From NCBI RefSeq assembly GCF_001435815.1, contig NZ_AZFV01000006.1, forward strand, positions 1 through 64,000: a DNA stretch of 64,000 bases, written 5' to 3'. The stretch is from Companilactobacillus nantensis DSM 16982. Its GTDB lineage: Bacteria > Bacillota > Bacilli > Lactobacillales > Lactobacillaceae. The position numbers and the translations under genes were made by a program. Below the pieces are notes generated by a model. It searched no databases. It saw only the letters and a program-made list of their open reading frames with translations, and was not told where the DNA came from. How positions within the stretch are numbered: the first letter of the stretch is position 1; the number at the start of each line of letters is the position of its first letter. Shown here piece by piece: positions 17,283 to 24,695 of the stretch.

Positions 17283-18560
17283 TTAATATATATCACCAAA
17301 AAGTTTTTCCAAATCTATTTCATGCTGCAAGGGCTTTTGCCCAACCTTAACTAAAATTCCAGAATCTTCATATTTCTTTATAATCTCTCTGATTTTAACT
17401 TTCTTATATAATCTGGTATCTCGCTTATACAACATATTAATTAATGGGGTATCCTTCACTCCTAAGGAACTATCAACATTGAATAATTTAGATTCTATGA
17501 AAACAAATAATAAATTGAATTCCAAATCATTATTAGTATCATTAACATTTAATATTTCCTTTAATTCGGCAAAATATTTGTTGAGTAAATCTAATAGCTC
17601 ATTTAACTTCTCCAAAACCGAAATTTGACCTTCTAAAATTATCTCCATCATTTTTTGAATGAAAAATGTAAGTTCAGCTTTATTCTCATATAATTCCGCA
17701 TCTTTAAATATTTTATAATACTTGGCCTGATTATTATGAATTGAACTGGATATCGAAAGTGCAGTATATGGATCTAATTTTTTACTCAAATATTGAGATA
17801 ATAAATACCTTCCCATGCGACCATTTCCATCCATAAAAGGATGGGTGTTTTCAAACATAAAATGTGTTACTAATGACTTCTCAACTGGTGGAATATCTTC
17901 ATTATTCATAAAATCAATCAGTGACATCAATTTATCTTTAATGGTTTTCTCATTTGCAGGAGGCATATGAACTGTTTCAATATCTGTTCCAATTCTGACG
18001 GGTTTATCCCTAAAGTATTCTCCATCTGGTAATTTTCCCTCTTCAATTTCACCATCAGTCAATTTATCATAAATATCCCTAATCTTTTGGAAGTTTTCAA
18101 TTTTAATTTCTGGTTCACCAAGAATATCAATATACTTCTTTACCGTAGATACTAATCTTTTTTTATCAGTCCTATTATTGTTCTGTAATTCATCAACCAC
18201 AGTACCAATTTCTCTTCTTTCAGTCTTAACTCCTTCTATTTCATTACTAAATTGAATTTCATTAGTAAGTAGTGAGTTAGTGTAACTCTCCTTAGCAATA
18301 CCTGGTAAGGACGAACCTATATTTTCAATTTGACTGGAATTCTTTCTAATTTCAGCATTCAAACGTACCATACTCCTAGTTTCAACAAAGAATATAGGAT
18401 AATCATCATATTGCTTTTTACTTTTATCAGTAAGTATGGGAAAAAGATTAGTCTGGAACGATGAATAACCACTTAGTCTCTTCTTATACTCTTCTATAAC
18501 GTCAATAGAGTCATCGGTACTACTCATATACTTTAAAGTGGACAAAGGTTTCATTTCCAT
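17283..18560 (-). CDS. Fic-domain protein (putative AMP transferase), class II
   Basis: 425 residues. The Fic active-site motif HPFMDGNGRMGR is intact at about residues 237-248, including the catalytic His and the anion-binding GNGR. An N-terminal inhibitory motif of the form (S/T)xxxE(G/N) is present as SNEIEG at about 107-112. This defines class II Fic proteins, where the helix blocks ATP until displaced. A winged-helix-like C-terminus follows. Such enzymes transfer AMP (rarely other groups) to proteins. GGGGG lies 9 nt upstream of the ATG. The gene sits between the RM operon and a palindrome array and has no antitoxin gene beside it, which fits the internal inhibitory helix. Confidence 0.9.
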   Translation of the reverse strand: MEMKPLSTLKYMSSTDDSIDVIEEYKKRLSGYSSFQTNLFPILTDKSKKQYDDYPIFFVETRSMVRLNAEIRKNSSQIENIGSSLPGIAKESYTNSLLTNEIQFSNEIEGVKTERREIGTVVDELQNNNRTDKKRLVSTVKKYIDILGEPEIKIENFQKIRDIYDKLTDGEIEEGKLPDGEYFRDKPVRIGTDIETVHMPPANEKTIKDKLMSLIDFMNNEDIPPVEKSLVTHFMFENTHPFMDGNGRMGRYLLSQYLSKKLDPYTALSISSSIHNNQAKYYKIFKDAELYENKAELTFFIQKMMEIILEGQISVLEKLNELLDLLNKYFAELKEILNVNDTNNDLEFNLLFVFIESKLFNVDSSLGVKDTPLINMLYKRDTRLYKKVKIREIIKKYEDSGILVKVGQKPLQHEIDLEKLFGDIY

Positions 18561-18656
18561 AGCTTAATTCCCCCAAAATTTATTTAATTAGTCCAAACTT
18601 ACTGTATACTTCAATACTTCTTCACTTTAATAAAATACAGTAATCATTTGGATTTC

Positions 18657-18842
18657 CTATTTTATTATTCTAAACAAATAATGAAATAGAGTCCAATTTT
18701 ACACAACCTATTTTAATATTTTGTCAAAATATTAAAATAGGTTCACACTTTATACATCCTATTTCACTATTTTAAGCAAATATCAAAATAGAATTCGGCT
18801 TTATATACTCTATTTCATTATTCAAACCAATATTAATAATTC
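18657..18842. repeat. Four 33-bp palindromes at exact 51-bp period
   Basis: Units start at 18657, 18708, 18759 and 18810. Each is an AT-rich inverted repeat beginning CTATTT and, in the first three, ending AAATAG after 33 bp; the second is perfect and the fourth decays on its right side. They are separated by 18-bp spacers that are themselves alike (end TTTAnAnA...). The array lies upstream of fic, in the 342-bp gene-free gap between fic and the LiaF-like gene. No open frame is seen in it. Confidence 0.85.
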
Positions 18843-18848
18843 AGAAAA

Positions 18849-18896
18849 AGAAAAACACCGTCAATGATAATTCATCAACAATGTTTTATGGACTCA
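18849..18896 (-). terminator. Terminator of the LytTR/LiaF-like unit
   Basis: An imperfect stem from AAAACATTGTTGATGA to TCATTGACGGTGTTTT (minus strand, several G-T pairs) followed by TTTTTC, just past the stop at 18903. Confidence 0.6.
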
Positions 18897-18902
18897 AAAT
18901 AT

Positions 18903-19652
18903 CTAAACGTAATTAATCTTCAAATTCCCTAACGAGACAAGCCCAACAACAGTAACACTAGGACTATCCGCATCTGTTACGGGATTCCCAACTTCAGAAA
19001 TGGCTCCCATATTATTATCCAATCCCTTAACAATATTCCAATTACGTGGGACAAACAATTCGACTCCGCCAAGTGACACATTGACACTAATCGTAGCAGT
19101 ATCATGGACTTTTACATTATCAAAATAAACTTTGGCATCCCCCATCGAAACGTCGATATTAGCTGAACTAAAATCTTCAGATTTAACGTAACGAATACTG
19201 CTACCCATTTTTACATAAACATTTACATCTGGATCATCAACAGTCTTCACATCTGGTCTGGCCGTGTAATCCATTTTAACAAAAGGGCCATGGTGTCCTC
19301 TTGTATAACCCCTATGGTAGTTAATCCAAGGGCGATGCTTTGCTAGTAGAGGCCGAAAAATCATTGATAATCCGATAGAAACTAACAATGCTGCTCCCAA
19401 TAAAGTCCAAGGAACGATAGCTGTAATTCCTAAAGGTTTAGCATATAAAATGGCTAGAAAAGCTAATGAGAACACGGTTCCCGGTATTGCAAAGTAAACT
19501 AAACTTTTAATCAAAACAGCTGCCAAAAAGATAGTCGCAGCAATCGTCCAAAAACTAAACGAATAAGTAATCAAATGTAATTGACTAATAATTAAGATGG
19601 CGGCACTTAATAATAGAAAGATACCCCAGAAAATTCCATTTCTATTTCTCAT
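18903..19652 (-). CDS. LiaF-like membrane protein
   Basis: 249 residues. Four or so hydrophobic helices at about 8-110 are followed by a beta-rich C-terminal domain with repeating short strands (VNVYVKMGSSIRYV, IDVSMGDAKVYF, ISVNVSLGGVELFVP), the pattern of the LiaF/VraT C-terminal domain (DUF2154-like). LiaF-type proteins dampen cell-envelope stress signalling. Its start overlaps the end of the upstream LytTR gene by 11 nt, so the two form a coupled two-gene unit. The partner here is a LytTR regulator rather than a LiaSR pair. Confidence 0.75.
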   Translation of the reverse strand: MRNRNGIFWGIFLLLSAAILIISQLHLITYSFSFWTIAATIFLAAVLIKSLVYFAIPGTVFSLAFLAILYAKPLGITAIVPWTLLGAALLVSIGLSMIFRPLLAKHRPWINYHRGYTRGHHGPFVKMDYTARPDVKTVDDPDVNVYVKMGSSIRYVKSEDFSSANIDVSMGDAKVYFDNVKVHDTATISVNVSLGGVELFVPRNWNIVKGLDNNMGAISEVGNPVTDADSPSVTVVGLVSLGNLKINYV

Positions 19653-20106
19653 TTTTAAAACTCCTTTGCTTTAATCTTTCCTTCAATTCTTTCAAAAATC
19701 GACGTGATACATAAATTTGCTTGTATGAATCGCGAAACTGAACTAAATTACCTGTCACTGAACGGGACAGCGATAAAATTTCATTAATATTCAAAATCGA
19801 TGATTTAGAAACTCGCAAATAATTATCTGGCAAATTTTCTTCCAATTCATACAACCGATAATGTATTAGAAAGGCATTGTTAGTCGTGTGAGCATAAACA
19901 TTTCGATCATTCGTTTCAAAAAACAAAATATCCTTTAATGCCAGCGAATAAACCGTTTCACCAATATAGCCATTTAGATGATTAAATCTTTCTTCAACAT
20001 CTTTTAAAACGTCTAAAATCTGTTGCACTTCATCATCCTTTTGTGCAGCGTTAATCACAACTTCTTTTTCCTGATATTCAGATGAAATATTCAACTTAAT
20101 CTTCAC
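19642..20106 (-). CDS. LytTR-domain transcriptional regulator
   Basis: 154 residues with a short N-terminal part and a LytTR DNA-binding domain at about 50-148 (LALKDILFFETNDRNVYAH, LPDNYLRVSKSSILNINEI, RRFLKELKERL). There is no receiver domain, as in the small LytTR regulators paired with membrane inhibitors. The start is GTG at 20106 with GGGGG 10 nt upstream. It is co-transcribed with the LiaF-like gene, and two direct repeats spaced by 21 bp upstream are candidate self-binding sites. Confidence 0.85.
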   Translation of the reverse strand: MKIKLNISSEYQEKEVVINAAQKDDEVQQILDVLKDVEERFNHLNGYIGETVYSLALKDILFFETNDRNVYAHTTNNAFLIHYRLYELEENLPDNYLRVSKSSILNINEILSLSRSVTGNLVQFRDSYKQIYVSRRFLKELKERLKQRSFKNEK

Positions 20107-20173
20107 ATCGACTCAACCCCCTTTCGTTAAATGTATTACACCACTTCAAGACTTTGCTGTATAGCAATTTTGC

Positions 20174-20202
20174 CTAAGTGGTCTTTTTCAGAAACTAAGT
20201 GG
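20174..20202. promoter_or_regulatory. Candidate LytTR operator: direct repeats 21 bp apart
   Basis: CTAAGTGG at 20174-20181 and again at 20195-20202, a 21-bp period equal to two helical turns, which is the usual LytTR spacing. A related CCACTT on the other strand lies at 20151. They are 68-96 bp upstream of the LytTR start. Confidence 0.5.
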
Positions 20203-20205
20203 CAC

Positions 20206-20234
20206 AAAAAAATCGGAAACAATAAATTTCCGAC
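20206..20234 (-). terminator. Terminator of the zinc-ribbon gene
   Basis: Minus strand GTCGGAAA, 7-nt loop, TTTCCGAT then TTTTTTT, a few bases after the stop at 20240. Confidence 0.8.
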
Positions 20235-20239
20235 CCTCT

Positions 20240-20680
20240 TTAATCCCAATTACCAAATGAATATTCAATCATCTCATCATTACCACAACGAGGACACTGC
20301 CAATATTTATCCTGATCCATAAACTTCAATCGAGTCTTCCCAGCAGTTCCTTTCGCAAAGGTAACTCGTTGTAAAATATTTTGACAATATGGACAATGAT
20401 ATTGTGGTTTAAAATCTCCAACTTGAAAATAAAACTTATCGAACAAATAAAAATCTTCCGGACAGGCGTATAAAGAATGCCCATAATTCTCGGAAATTTC
20501 AGCATTATTATTAACTAATGCCAAAGCTTGTTGTGTAATTTTATTGTCTCCAACTAACTCTGGTAACAATGGCTTTTCACTCTTGAAAATATTTTCCACA
20601 GAGTACAACATACCGATACCTAGCAATGCATCAATTTCATAACCACATTTGCTACAACGTAAATCATGTTTTTGTCCCAT
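20240..20680 (-). CDS. Hypothetical zinc-ribbon protein
   Basis: 146 residues, function not recognised. Three CxxC pairs (CSKC near residue 9, CPYC near 95, CPRC near 129) suggest one or two zinc-ribbon modules, with an acidic mid region. There is no membrane segment. ATG 20680 has AAGGAAG 5 nt upstream. It is divergent from a Bax-inhibitor-like gene and has its own terminator. A nucleic-acid or protein-binding role is only inference. Confidence 0.65.
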   Translation of the reverse strand: MGQKHDLRCSKCGYEIDALLGIGMLYSVENIFKSEKPLLPELVGDNKITQQALALVNNNAEISENYGHSLYACPEDFYLFDKFYFQVGDFKPQYHCPYCQNILQRVTFAKGTAGKTRLKFMDQDKYWQCPRCGNDEMIEYSFGNWD

Positions 20681-20758
20681 ACTGCTTCCTTTCTTAAATC
20701 TGATAAAAATGTTATTCTATTGTACAATTATTATAGTTAATAGTTGAGGAGGAATTAC

Positions 20759-21457
20759 ATGCAATCTGTAGATAAAGTAAGATCTGCTGGTTTGGCAAGA
20801 TTCACATCCCTCGTTTATCTTTACACGGGATTGGGTATTGCTCTTTGGACCATCAGTGCACAAATGATCGCCAATAACCAAGCTCTATCAATGTCAATTT
20901 TCCAAGGAATGGCACAACACCGTATCATTTCAATGATTTTAATGATTGGTATACCATTCGCCTTCATTAGTTTATGTAGTCGTTTAGCAACTAAGTCGTA
21001 TTTCTTAACGTTCTTGAGTTACATCGGATTTATCGTCACACTATCAGTTATCGGTGTGCCAGTCTTCTATCTTTACTCAGCTAGAAGTATTGTCCAAACA
21101 TTATCAGTTACAGCTGGTGCCTTCGTTGTTTCAGCTGTCATTGGTTTCATGACTAAGAAGGATTTAACATCATGGAATAGAACCTTGTTCACAGCTTTAA
21201 TCGCCGTAATCGTTGTCGAATTACTAAATGGACTTATTTTCCACAGTTCAGCCATGATGATGATTATCAGTGCCGTAGTTATCGTTTTATTCTTGTTCTA
21301 TATCGCCTACGATTCACAAAATATCAAACGTATTTACCAAAACTTCTCTGACTCAGAAAGCTTAGGTGCCATTGCACTTGTTGCTTCAGTTAGTTTGGTG
21401 CTTGATTTCATTAACTTGTTCATGAGTATCATTCAAATTTTTGGTAATAATAACTAG
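20759..21457 (+). CDS. Bax inhibitor-1/YccA-family membrane protein
   Basis: 232 residues with seven hydrophobic segments. The tail FLFYIAYDSQNIKRIYQN followed by a final helix (LDFINLFMSIIQIF) is typical of the Bax inhibitor-1/UPF0005 family, small membrane proteins linked to calcium leak or stress tolerance. The frame can begin at 20744, but that start lies in the ribosome site AGGAGG. ATG 20759 follows it by 7 nt. Confidence 0.85.
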   Translation: MQSVDKVRSAGLARFTSLVYLYTGLGIALWTISAQMIANNQALSMSIFQGMAQHRIISMILMIGIPFAFISLCSRLATKSYFLTFLSYIGFIVTLSVIGVPVFYLYSARSIVQTLSVTAGAFVVSAVIGFMTKKDLTSWNRTLFTALIAVIVVELLNGLIFHSSAMMMIISAVVIVLFLFYIAYDSQNIKRIYQNFSDSESLGAIALVASVSLVLDFINLFMSIIQIFGNNN

Positions 21458-21477
21458 TCTTTCTAGATTTATAATAT

Positions 21478-21526
21478 AGCCATAAGAAATCTATCAATCA
21501 AAGATAGTTCTTATGGTTATTTTTTT
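21478..21526 (+). terminator. Terminator of the Bax inhibitor-like gene
   Basis: GCCATAAGAA pairs with TTCTTATGGT, with an inner CTATC/GATAG, followed by seven T. Confidence 0.85.
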
Positions 21527-21562
21527 CACGCCGTTATTTTTTTCGCACGTTAATCCAAATTC

Positions 21563-21591
21563 TTGCACTTTCAAAAATAAGGTAGTATTAT
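21563..21591 (+). promoter_or_regulatory. Orphan promoter on the plus strand
   Basis: TTGCAC (21563-21568), exactly 17 nt, TATTAT (21586-21591; TATAAT overlaps at 21589). No rightward gene follows: all genes from 21712 to 32026 are leftward. Confidence 0.55.
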
Positions 21592-21597
21592 AATCAG

Positions 21598-21712
21598 CTC
21601 ACGAGAGAATTCGAAAACTATCAGTCCTCAATTGCTATGTTTTCGTTTTTTCGTGAGTAGAAATCGAAAAAATTTCCCCGTAGTCTACTAAAAAGACTGC
21701 GGGGAAATTTTT
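21598..21712 (+). ncRNA. Candidate small RNA
   Basis: Starting at the expected start site of the orphan promoter, CTCACGA (21598-21604) pairs with TCGTGAG (21651-21657) and, inside, CGAAAAC (21612-21618) with GTTTTCG (21639-21645). The transcript would end at the strong T-rich hairpin at 21669-21712. There is no open frame of note. I do not recognise the family; it could also be a decayed leader. Confidence 0.4.
21669..21712. terminator. Bidirectional terminator after the metal ABC operon
   Basis: AAAAAATTTCCCCG...AGTCT, 7-nt loop, AGACT...CGGGGAAATTTTTT: A and T tracts on both sides. It ends the leftward manganese-type operon and would end any rightward transcript from 21600. Confidence 0.9.
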
Positions 21713-22647
21713 TATTTCAAGCCATTGTAAATGTGATCAATATTCCATTTCATCATTGAATAATAAGTATCGCCATCGGTACCCTTTTTAGCCAGTGAGT
21801 CAGTAAAAATCTTTGAATAGATTTCTAATCCTGATTCTTTAGCCACTTTATCCATCGATTTTGGTGAAACTGACGATTCAACGAATAGATGCTTTACGTC
21901 TGAATCCTTAATTTTGCTCAAGACAGCCTTCATCTGTTCCGGTGTCCCTTGAGCTTCTGTATTTATTTCCCAAATATATGCTGGCGTCACATGATATGCT
22001 TCAGAGAAATACTTAAAGGCACCCTCAGATGTCACTAGTAATCGTTGTTTTTCAGGTATTTGTAAATACTTCGACTGGGCCTGTTGATGCAGTTTTTCTA
22101 ATTTAGCAATGTATTCATCCGCATTGTCCTGATAAAAACTCGCATTCTTAGGATCTTTTTGTTTCAAAACATTAGTAATCGTCCGAACATACTTAATTCC
22201 GTTAGCCAAATCTAACCACGCATGTGGATCTTCTTCATCCTTATTTGTTGTTAAATGCTTAGCCTCAACATCTTCACTAGCTGAGAAAACTTCACGACCG
22301 AATTTTTTATGTGAAGTTTCAACTAATTTAGTGAACCAACCATTTCCACCAGTTTCCAAGTTCAAACCATTGTGGAAAATAACATCAGCATCAGCGGCTG
22401 CCGAAACATCACTTGGTTGTGGTTCATATTCATGTGGATCAGTCCCACGTTTAACAATACTGTAAAGTTCAATTCGATCTTGCCCAACATTATGAACCAT
22501 ATCTTCTAAAATCGAATTAGTTGTAACGACTTGAATCTTTTCGTTATTAGCAATTGTCTTAGTACTATTATCACGATGATGTAAGAAAAAATATACGCCA
22601 CTGACCATCGCAACCACACTAACTAGTGTAATTAAAAATCGTTTCAT
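21712..22647 (-). CDS. Metal (manganese-type) ABC transporter substrate-binding protein
   Basis: 311 residues, close in sequence to PsaA/MntA-type cluster A-I binding proteins. The four expected ligands are present: His in TDPHEYEPQPSD, His in DPHAWLDL, Glu in LLVTSEGAFKYFS and Asp in SKIFTDSLA. The SNGLNLETGG-type motif reads NGLNLETGGNGWFTKL. It captures Mn2+ (or Zn2+/Fe2+) outside the membrane. The N-terminal hydrophobic segment has no Cys lipobox, so it may be membrane-anchored by an uncleaved helix. Its start overlaps the permease stop by 4 nt, last gene of a three-gene operon. Confidence 0.92.
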   Translation of the reverse strand: MKRFLITLVSVVAMVSGVYFFLHHRDNSTKTIANNEKIQVVTTNSILEDMVHNVGQDRIELYSIVKRGTDPHEYEPQPSDVSAAADADVIFHNGLNLETGGNGWFTKLVETSHKKFGREVFSASEDVEAKHLTTNKDEEDPHAWLDLANGIKYVRTITNVLKQKDPKNASFYQDNADEYIAKLEKLHQQAQSKYLQIPEKQRLLVTSEGAFKYFSEAYHVTPAYIWEINTEAQGTPEQMKAVLSKIKDSDVKHLFVESSVSPKSMDKVAKESGLEIYSKIFTDSLAKKGTDGDTYYSMMKWNIDHIYNGLK

Positions 22648-23498
22648 CGAGCCACACTCCTTTTTAACTTAAAGAAGTTTTGTTTCGGTGAAGCAACGAA
22701 AGAAATGGCGAACAACATGGCAGCCACAATAACAATAGCTGGACCCGACGCCCAGTTGAATGTGTAACTAAAGTACAAGCCGGTAATTGAAGAAATAACG
22801 CCAACAACAGCTGATAAAACAAGCATGACATTGAGTTTGTCAGTCCACAAGAATGCCGTTGCAGCCGGTGTAATCAACATCGCAACTACCAAAATGATTC
22901 CGACTGTCTGTAGAGCTGAAACAGTTACTAACGTCAACACGAGCATCAACGCATAATGAATAATTTGCACGTTCAAGCCATAAGTTTTGGCATAAGTTTC
23001 ATCAAATGAAGTAACCAATAATTCCTTGTAGAAAGTCACAACGAATAAAATAACGAGCCCCAATACCACGGCCGTTGTCATAATATCCGAATCACTAACA
23101 GCTAAAATATTTCCAAACAAAATATGATGTAAGTTAGTTGAACTTTCAGCCATGGAAATCAAGATAAATCCTAAAGCATAAAAAGCACTGAAGACGACCC
23201 CAATTGAGGTATCCGTCTTAATTTTACTTCGGGAAGCAACGAATCCAATCAATAGCGCAGCTAAGACTCCAAAAACTGAAGCTCCAATCAAAATATTGAT
23301 ACCTAACATATAAGCGACGGCAACACCTGGCAAGACGGCATGAGAAATGGCATCCCCCATTAAGGACATCCCACGTAAGATAATGAAGCTACCGATAATA
23401 CCGGACATAATTCCGACCATCACGGCAGTTAATAATGCACTTTGAAGGAAATCATACTTTCCTAACGCATGAATAAATTCAATAATCGATGTCATCAC
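22644..23498 (-). CDS. Metal ABC transporter permease (ABC-3 family)
   Basis: 284 residues with about eight membrane helices, of the ZnuB/PsaC type (GMSLMGDAISHAVLPGVAVAY and IILVVAMLITPAATA are family signatures). It forms the membrane channel for the metal bound by the downstream-encoded receptor. Its start and stop both overlap the neighbouring genes by 4 nt (ATGA-type coupling). Confidence 0.92.
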   Translation of the reverse strand: MMTSIIEFIHALGKYDFLQSALLTAVMVGIMSGIIGSFIILRGMSLMGDAISHAVLPGVAVAYMLGINILIGASVFGVLAALLIGFVASRSKIKTDTSIGVVFSAFYALGFILISMAESSTNLHHILFGNILAVSDSDIMTTAVVLGLVILFVVTFYKELLVTSFDETYAKTYGLNVQIIHYALMLVLTLVTVSALQTVGIILVVAMLITPAATAFLWTDKLNVMLVLSAVVGVISSITGLYFSYTFNWASGPAIVIVAAMLFAISFVASPKQNFFKLKRSVAR

Positions 23499-24235
23499 TG
23501 CACACCTTCCTTTTCCTGAAACAATACCGAAGAAAGATCTGCACTAAAGGCACTTTCAATATTTTTAGGATTATAAACCTGTTTTGCCGGTCCAAAATCC
23601 ACTATTCCATGGTTTAAGATAACTAAATCATCAAAGTATTTAGTAACTTTGTTCAAATCATGATGAATAACAATGATTGTCTTATTTTCATCTCGCCATT
23701 GTTTGAGAATTTGCATAATGGCTGTTTCACTCTGCAAATCAATTCCCACAAATGGTTCGTCCAAAATGATAATTTCAGCTTGTTGGACAATCGCACGAGC
23801 AACGAAAACTCGTTGTAACTGACCACCAGAGAGATTACCAATTTGACGTTTTTTAAACTCTGACAGCGAAACTTGTTCTAAAGCGTCCAAACTAGCTTGC
23901 TTCTCAGCTTTACCGGGATTCTTGAACAAGCCCAATTTTCCATACGTTCCAGTCAACACAACATCTAGAACATCAATTGGGAAAGTTAAATCCAAATCTT
24001 TTCTTTGTTCAACGTAAGCAATTTTCTTTTGAACTGATTTCATCGACTGACCATTGTAGTCGACACTTCCTTGGCGTGCTTTAATCAAATTCAAAATAGC
24101 TTTGATCAAAGTTGATTTACCTGCACCATTCGGTCCAATGATTCCAGTGATTTTACCAGCGTTAAAATTAACGGCAACATCAGAAAATACTGGTGTGTCA
24201 TCGTAAGCGACAGTGAGGTTTTTTACAGTTAACAT
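23495..24235 (-). CDS. Metal ABC transporter ATP-binding protein
   Basis: 246 residues. Walker A GPNGAGKST, Q-loop in YVEQRKDLD, signature LSGGQLQRV, Walker B IIILDEPF and the H-loop VIHHDL are all intact. It powers the manganese-type importer. It is the first gene of the operon, with GGAGG 6 nt before ATG 24235. Confidence 0.93.
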   Translation of the reverse strand: MLTVKNLTVAYDDTPVFSDVAVNFNAGKITGIIGPNGAGKSTLIKAILNLIKARQGSVDYNGQSMKSVQKKIAYVEQRKDLDLTFPIDVLDVVLTGTYGKLGLFKNPGKAEKQASLDALEQVSLSEFKKRQIGNLSGGQLQRVFVARAIVQQAEIIILDEPFVGIDLQSETAIMQILKQWRDENKTIIVIHHDLNKVTKYFDDLVILNHGIVDFGPAKQVYNPKNIESAFSADLSSVLFQEKEGVQ

Positions 24236-24311
24236 AAAAAGCCTCCATTCTTTTAGCGGATTCCCGCTCTAATGTCAGAGTATCATATACTGCATGGTGA
24301 TTTCAATGAAA

Positions 24312-24326
24312 AAGTTAGGATAACTT
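24312..24326. promoter_or_regulatory. Candidate metalloregulator site upstream of the metal ABC operon
   Basis: AAGTTA-GGA-TAACTT followed by AATTT (24312-24331) resembles the AT-rich dyads bound by manganese-responsive DtxR-family repressors (SloR/PsaR type). It lies 77-91 bp upstream of the operon start. The match is by eye only. Confidence 0.35.
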
Positions 24327-24385
24327 AATTTAAATTTTAAACATAGTTTAATATGAATTTGTTTTTAATATTCCGCCTCCAGAAA

Positions 24386-24533
24386 CAAGAAATTTAGGTC
24401 GCTGTGGGGACCGCCGAAAGCCAAGGTCTTTCGGCTCGATTTTGAACCTCGCACAAATCGCGAGTTTCAAAACTCGTCCCGTGGTGTAAGCACTAAAGTG
24501 CTAACGCCACCTTCACAGCGACCTAATTTCTTG
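24386..24533. other. Cloverleaf-like structured element (four-way junction)
   Basis: An outer stem of 20 bp (CAAGAAATTTAGGTCGCTGTG at 24386-24406 against CACAGCGACCTAATTTCTTG at 24514-24533, one bulged T) encloses three hairpins: GCCGAAAG/CTTTCGGC (24413-24435), a 13-bp stem from TTTTGAACCTCGC with one mismatch (24440-24472), and a 14-bp stem from GTGGTGTAAGCACT (24481-24510). The region is more GC-rich than its surroundings, has no convincing reading frame, and lies in the 460-bp gap between the metal ABC operon and the lectin gene. It matches no tRNA or RNA family I recognise. Confidence 0.75.
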
Positions 24534-24593
24534 CTTCTTCCGGCTAGTTTATTCGGTGCTTTTATTTCGAATTGTTAGATTAACAGGACTTAT

Positions 24594-24695
24594 AGGCTTT
24601 TTTCGCTTAAAGCAAAAGAGTCAAGCAATCCAAAATCGGATTACTTGACTCTTTTGCCTTAATGCTCGAAAGCTGACCATTTTTTGTCCAACTCT
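24594..24695 (-). repeat. Intergenic hairpin repeat, copy A
   Basis: Core hairpin at 24613-24656: stem AAAAGAGTCA/TGACTCTTTT around the constant part AGCAATCCAAAATCGGATTA. The right flank CCTTAATGCTCGAAAGCTGA is shared with copies at 40414, 53192 and partly 51626. It abuts the stop codon of the lectin gene at 24696 and, on the minus strand, is followed by a T tract, so it may act as terminator. Confidence 0.8.

Noticed and set aside
18657-18842. CRISPR-like look of evenly spaced palindromic repeats
   Set aside because: Only four units, spacers of 18 bp that are similar to each other, diverging repeats and no cas genes nearby.
24386-24533. tRNA gene
   Set aside because: The cloverleaf is about twice tRNA size, lacks the T-arm consensus and CCA-stem features, and the arms have wrong lengths.
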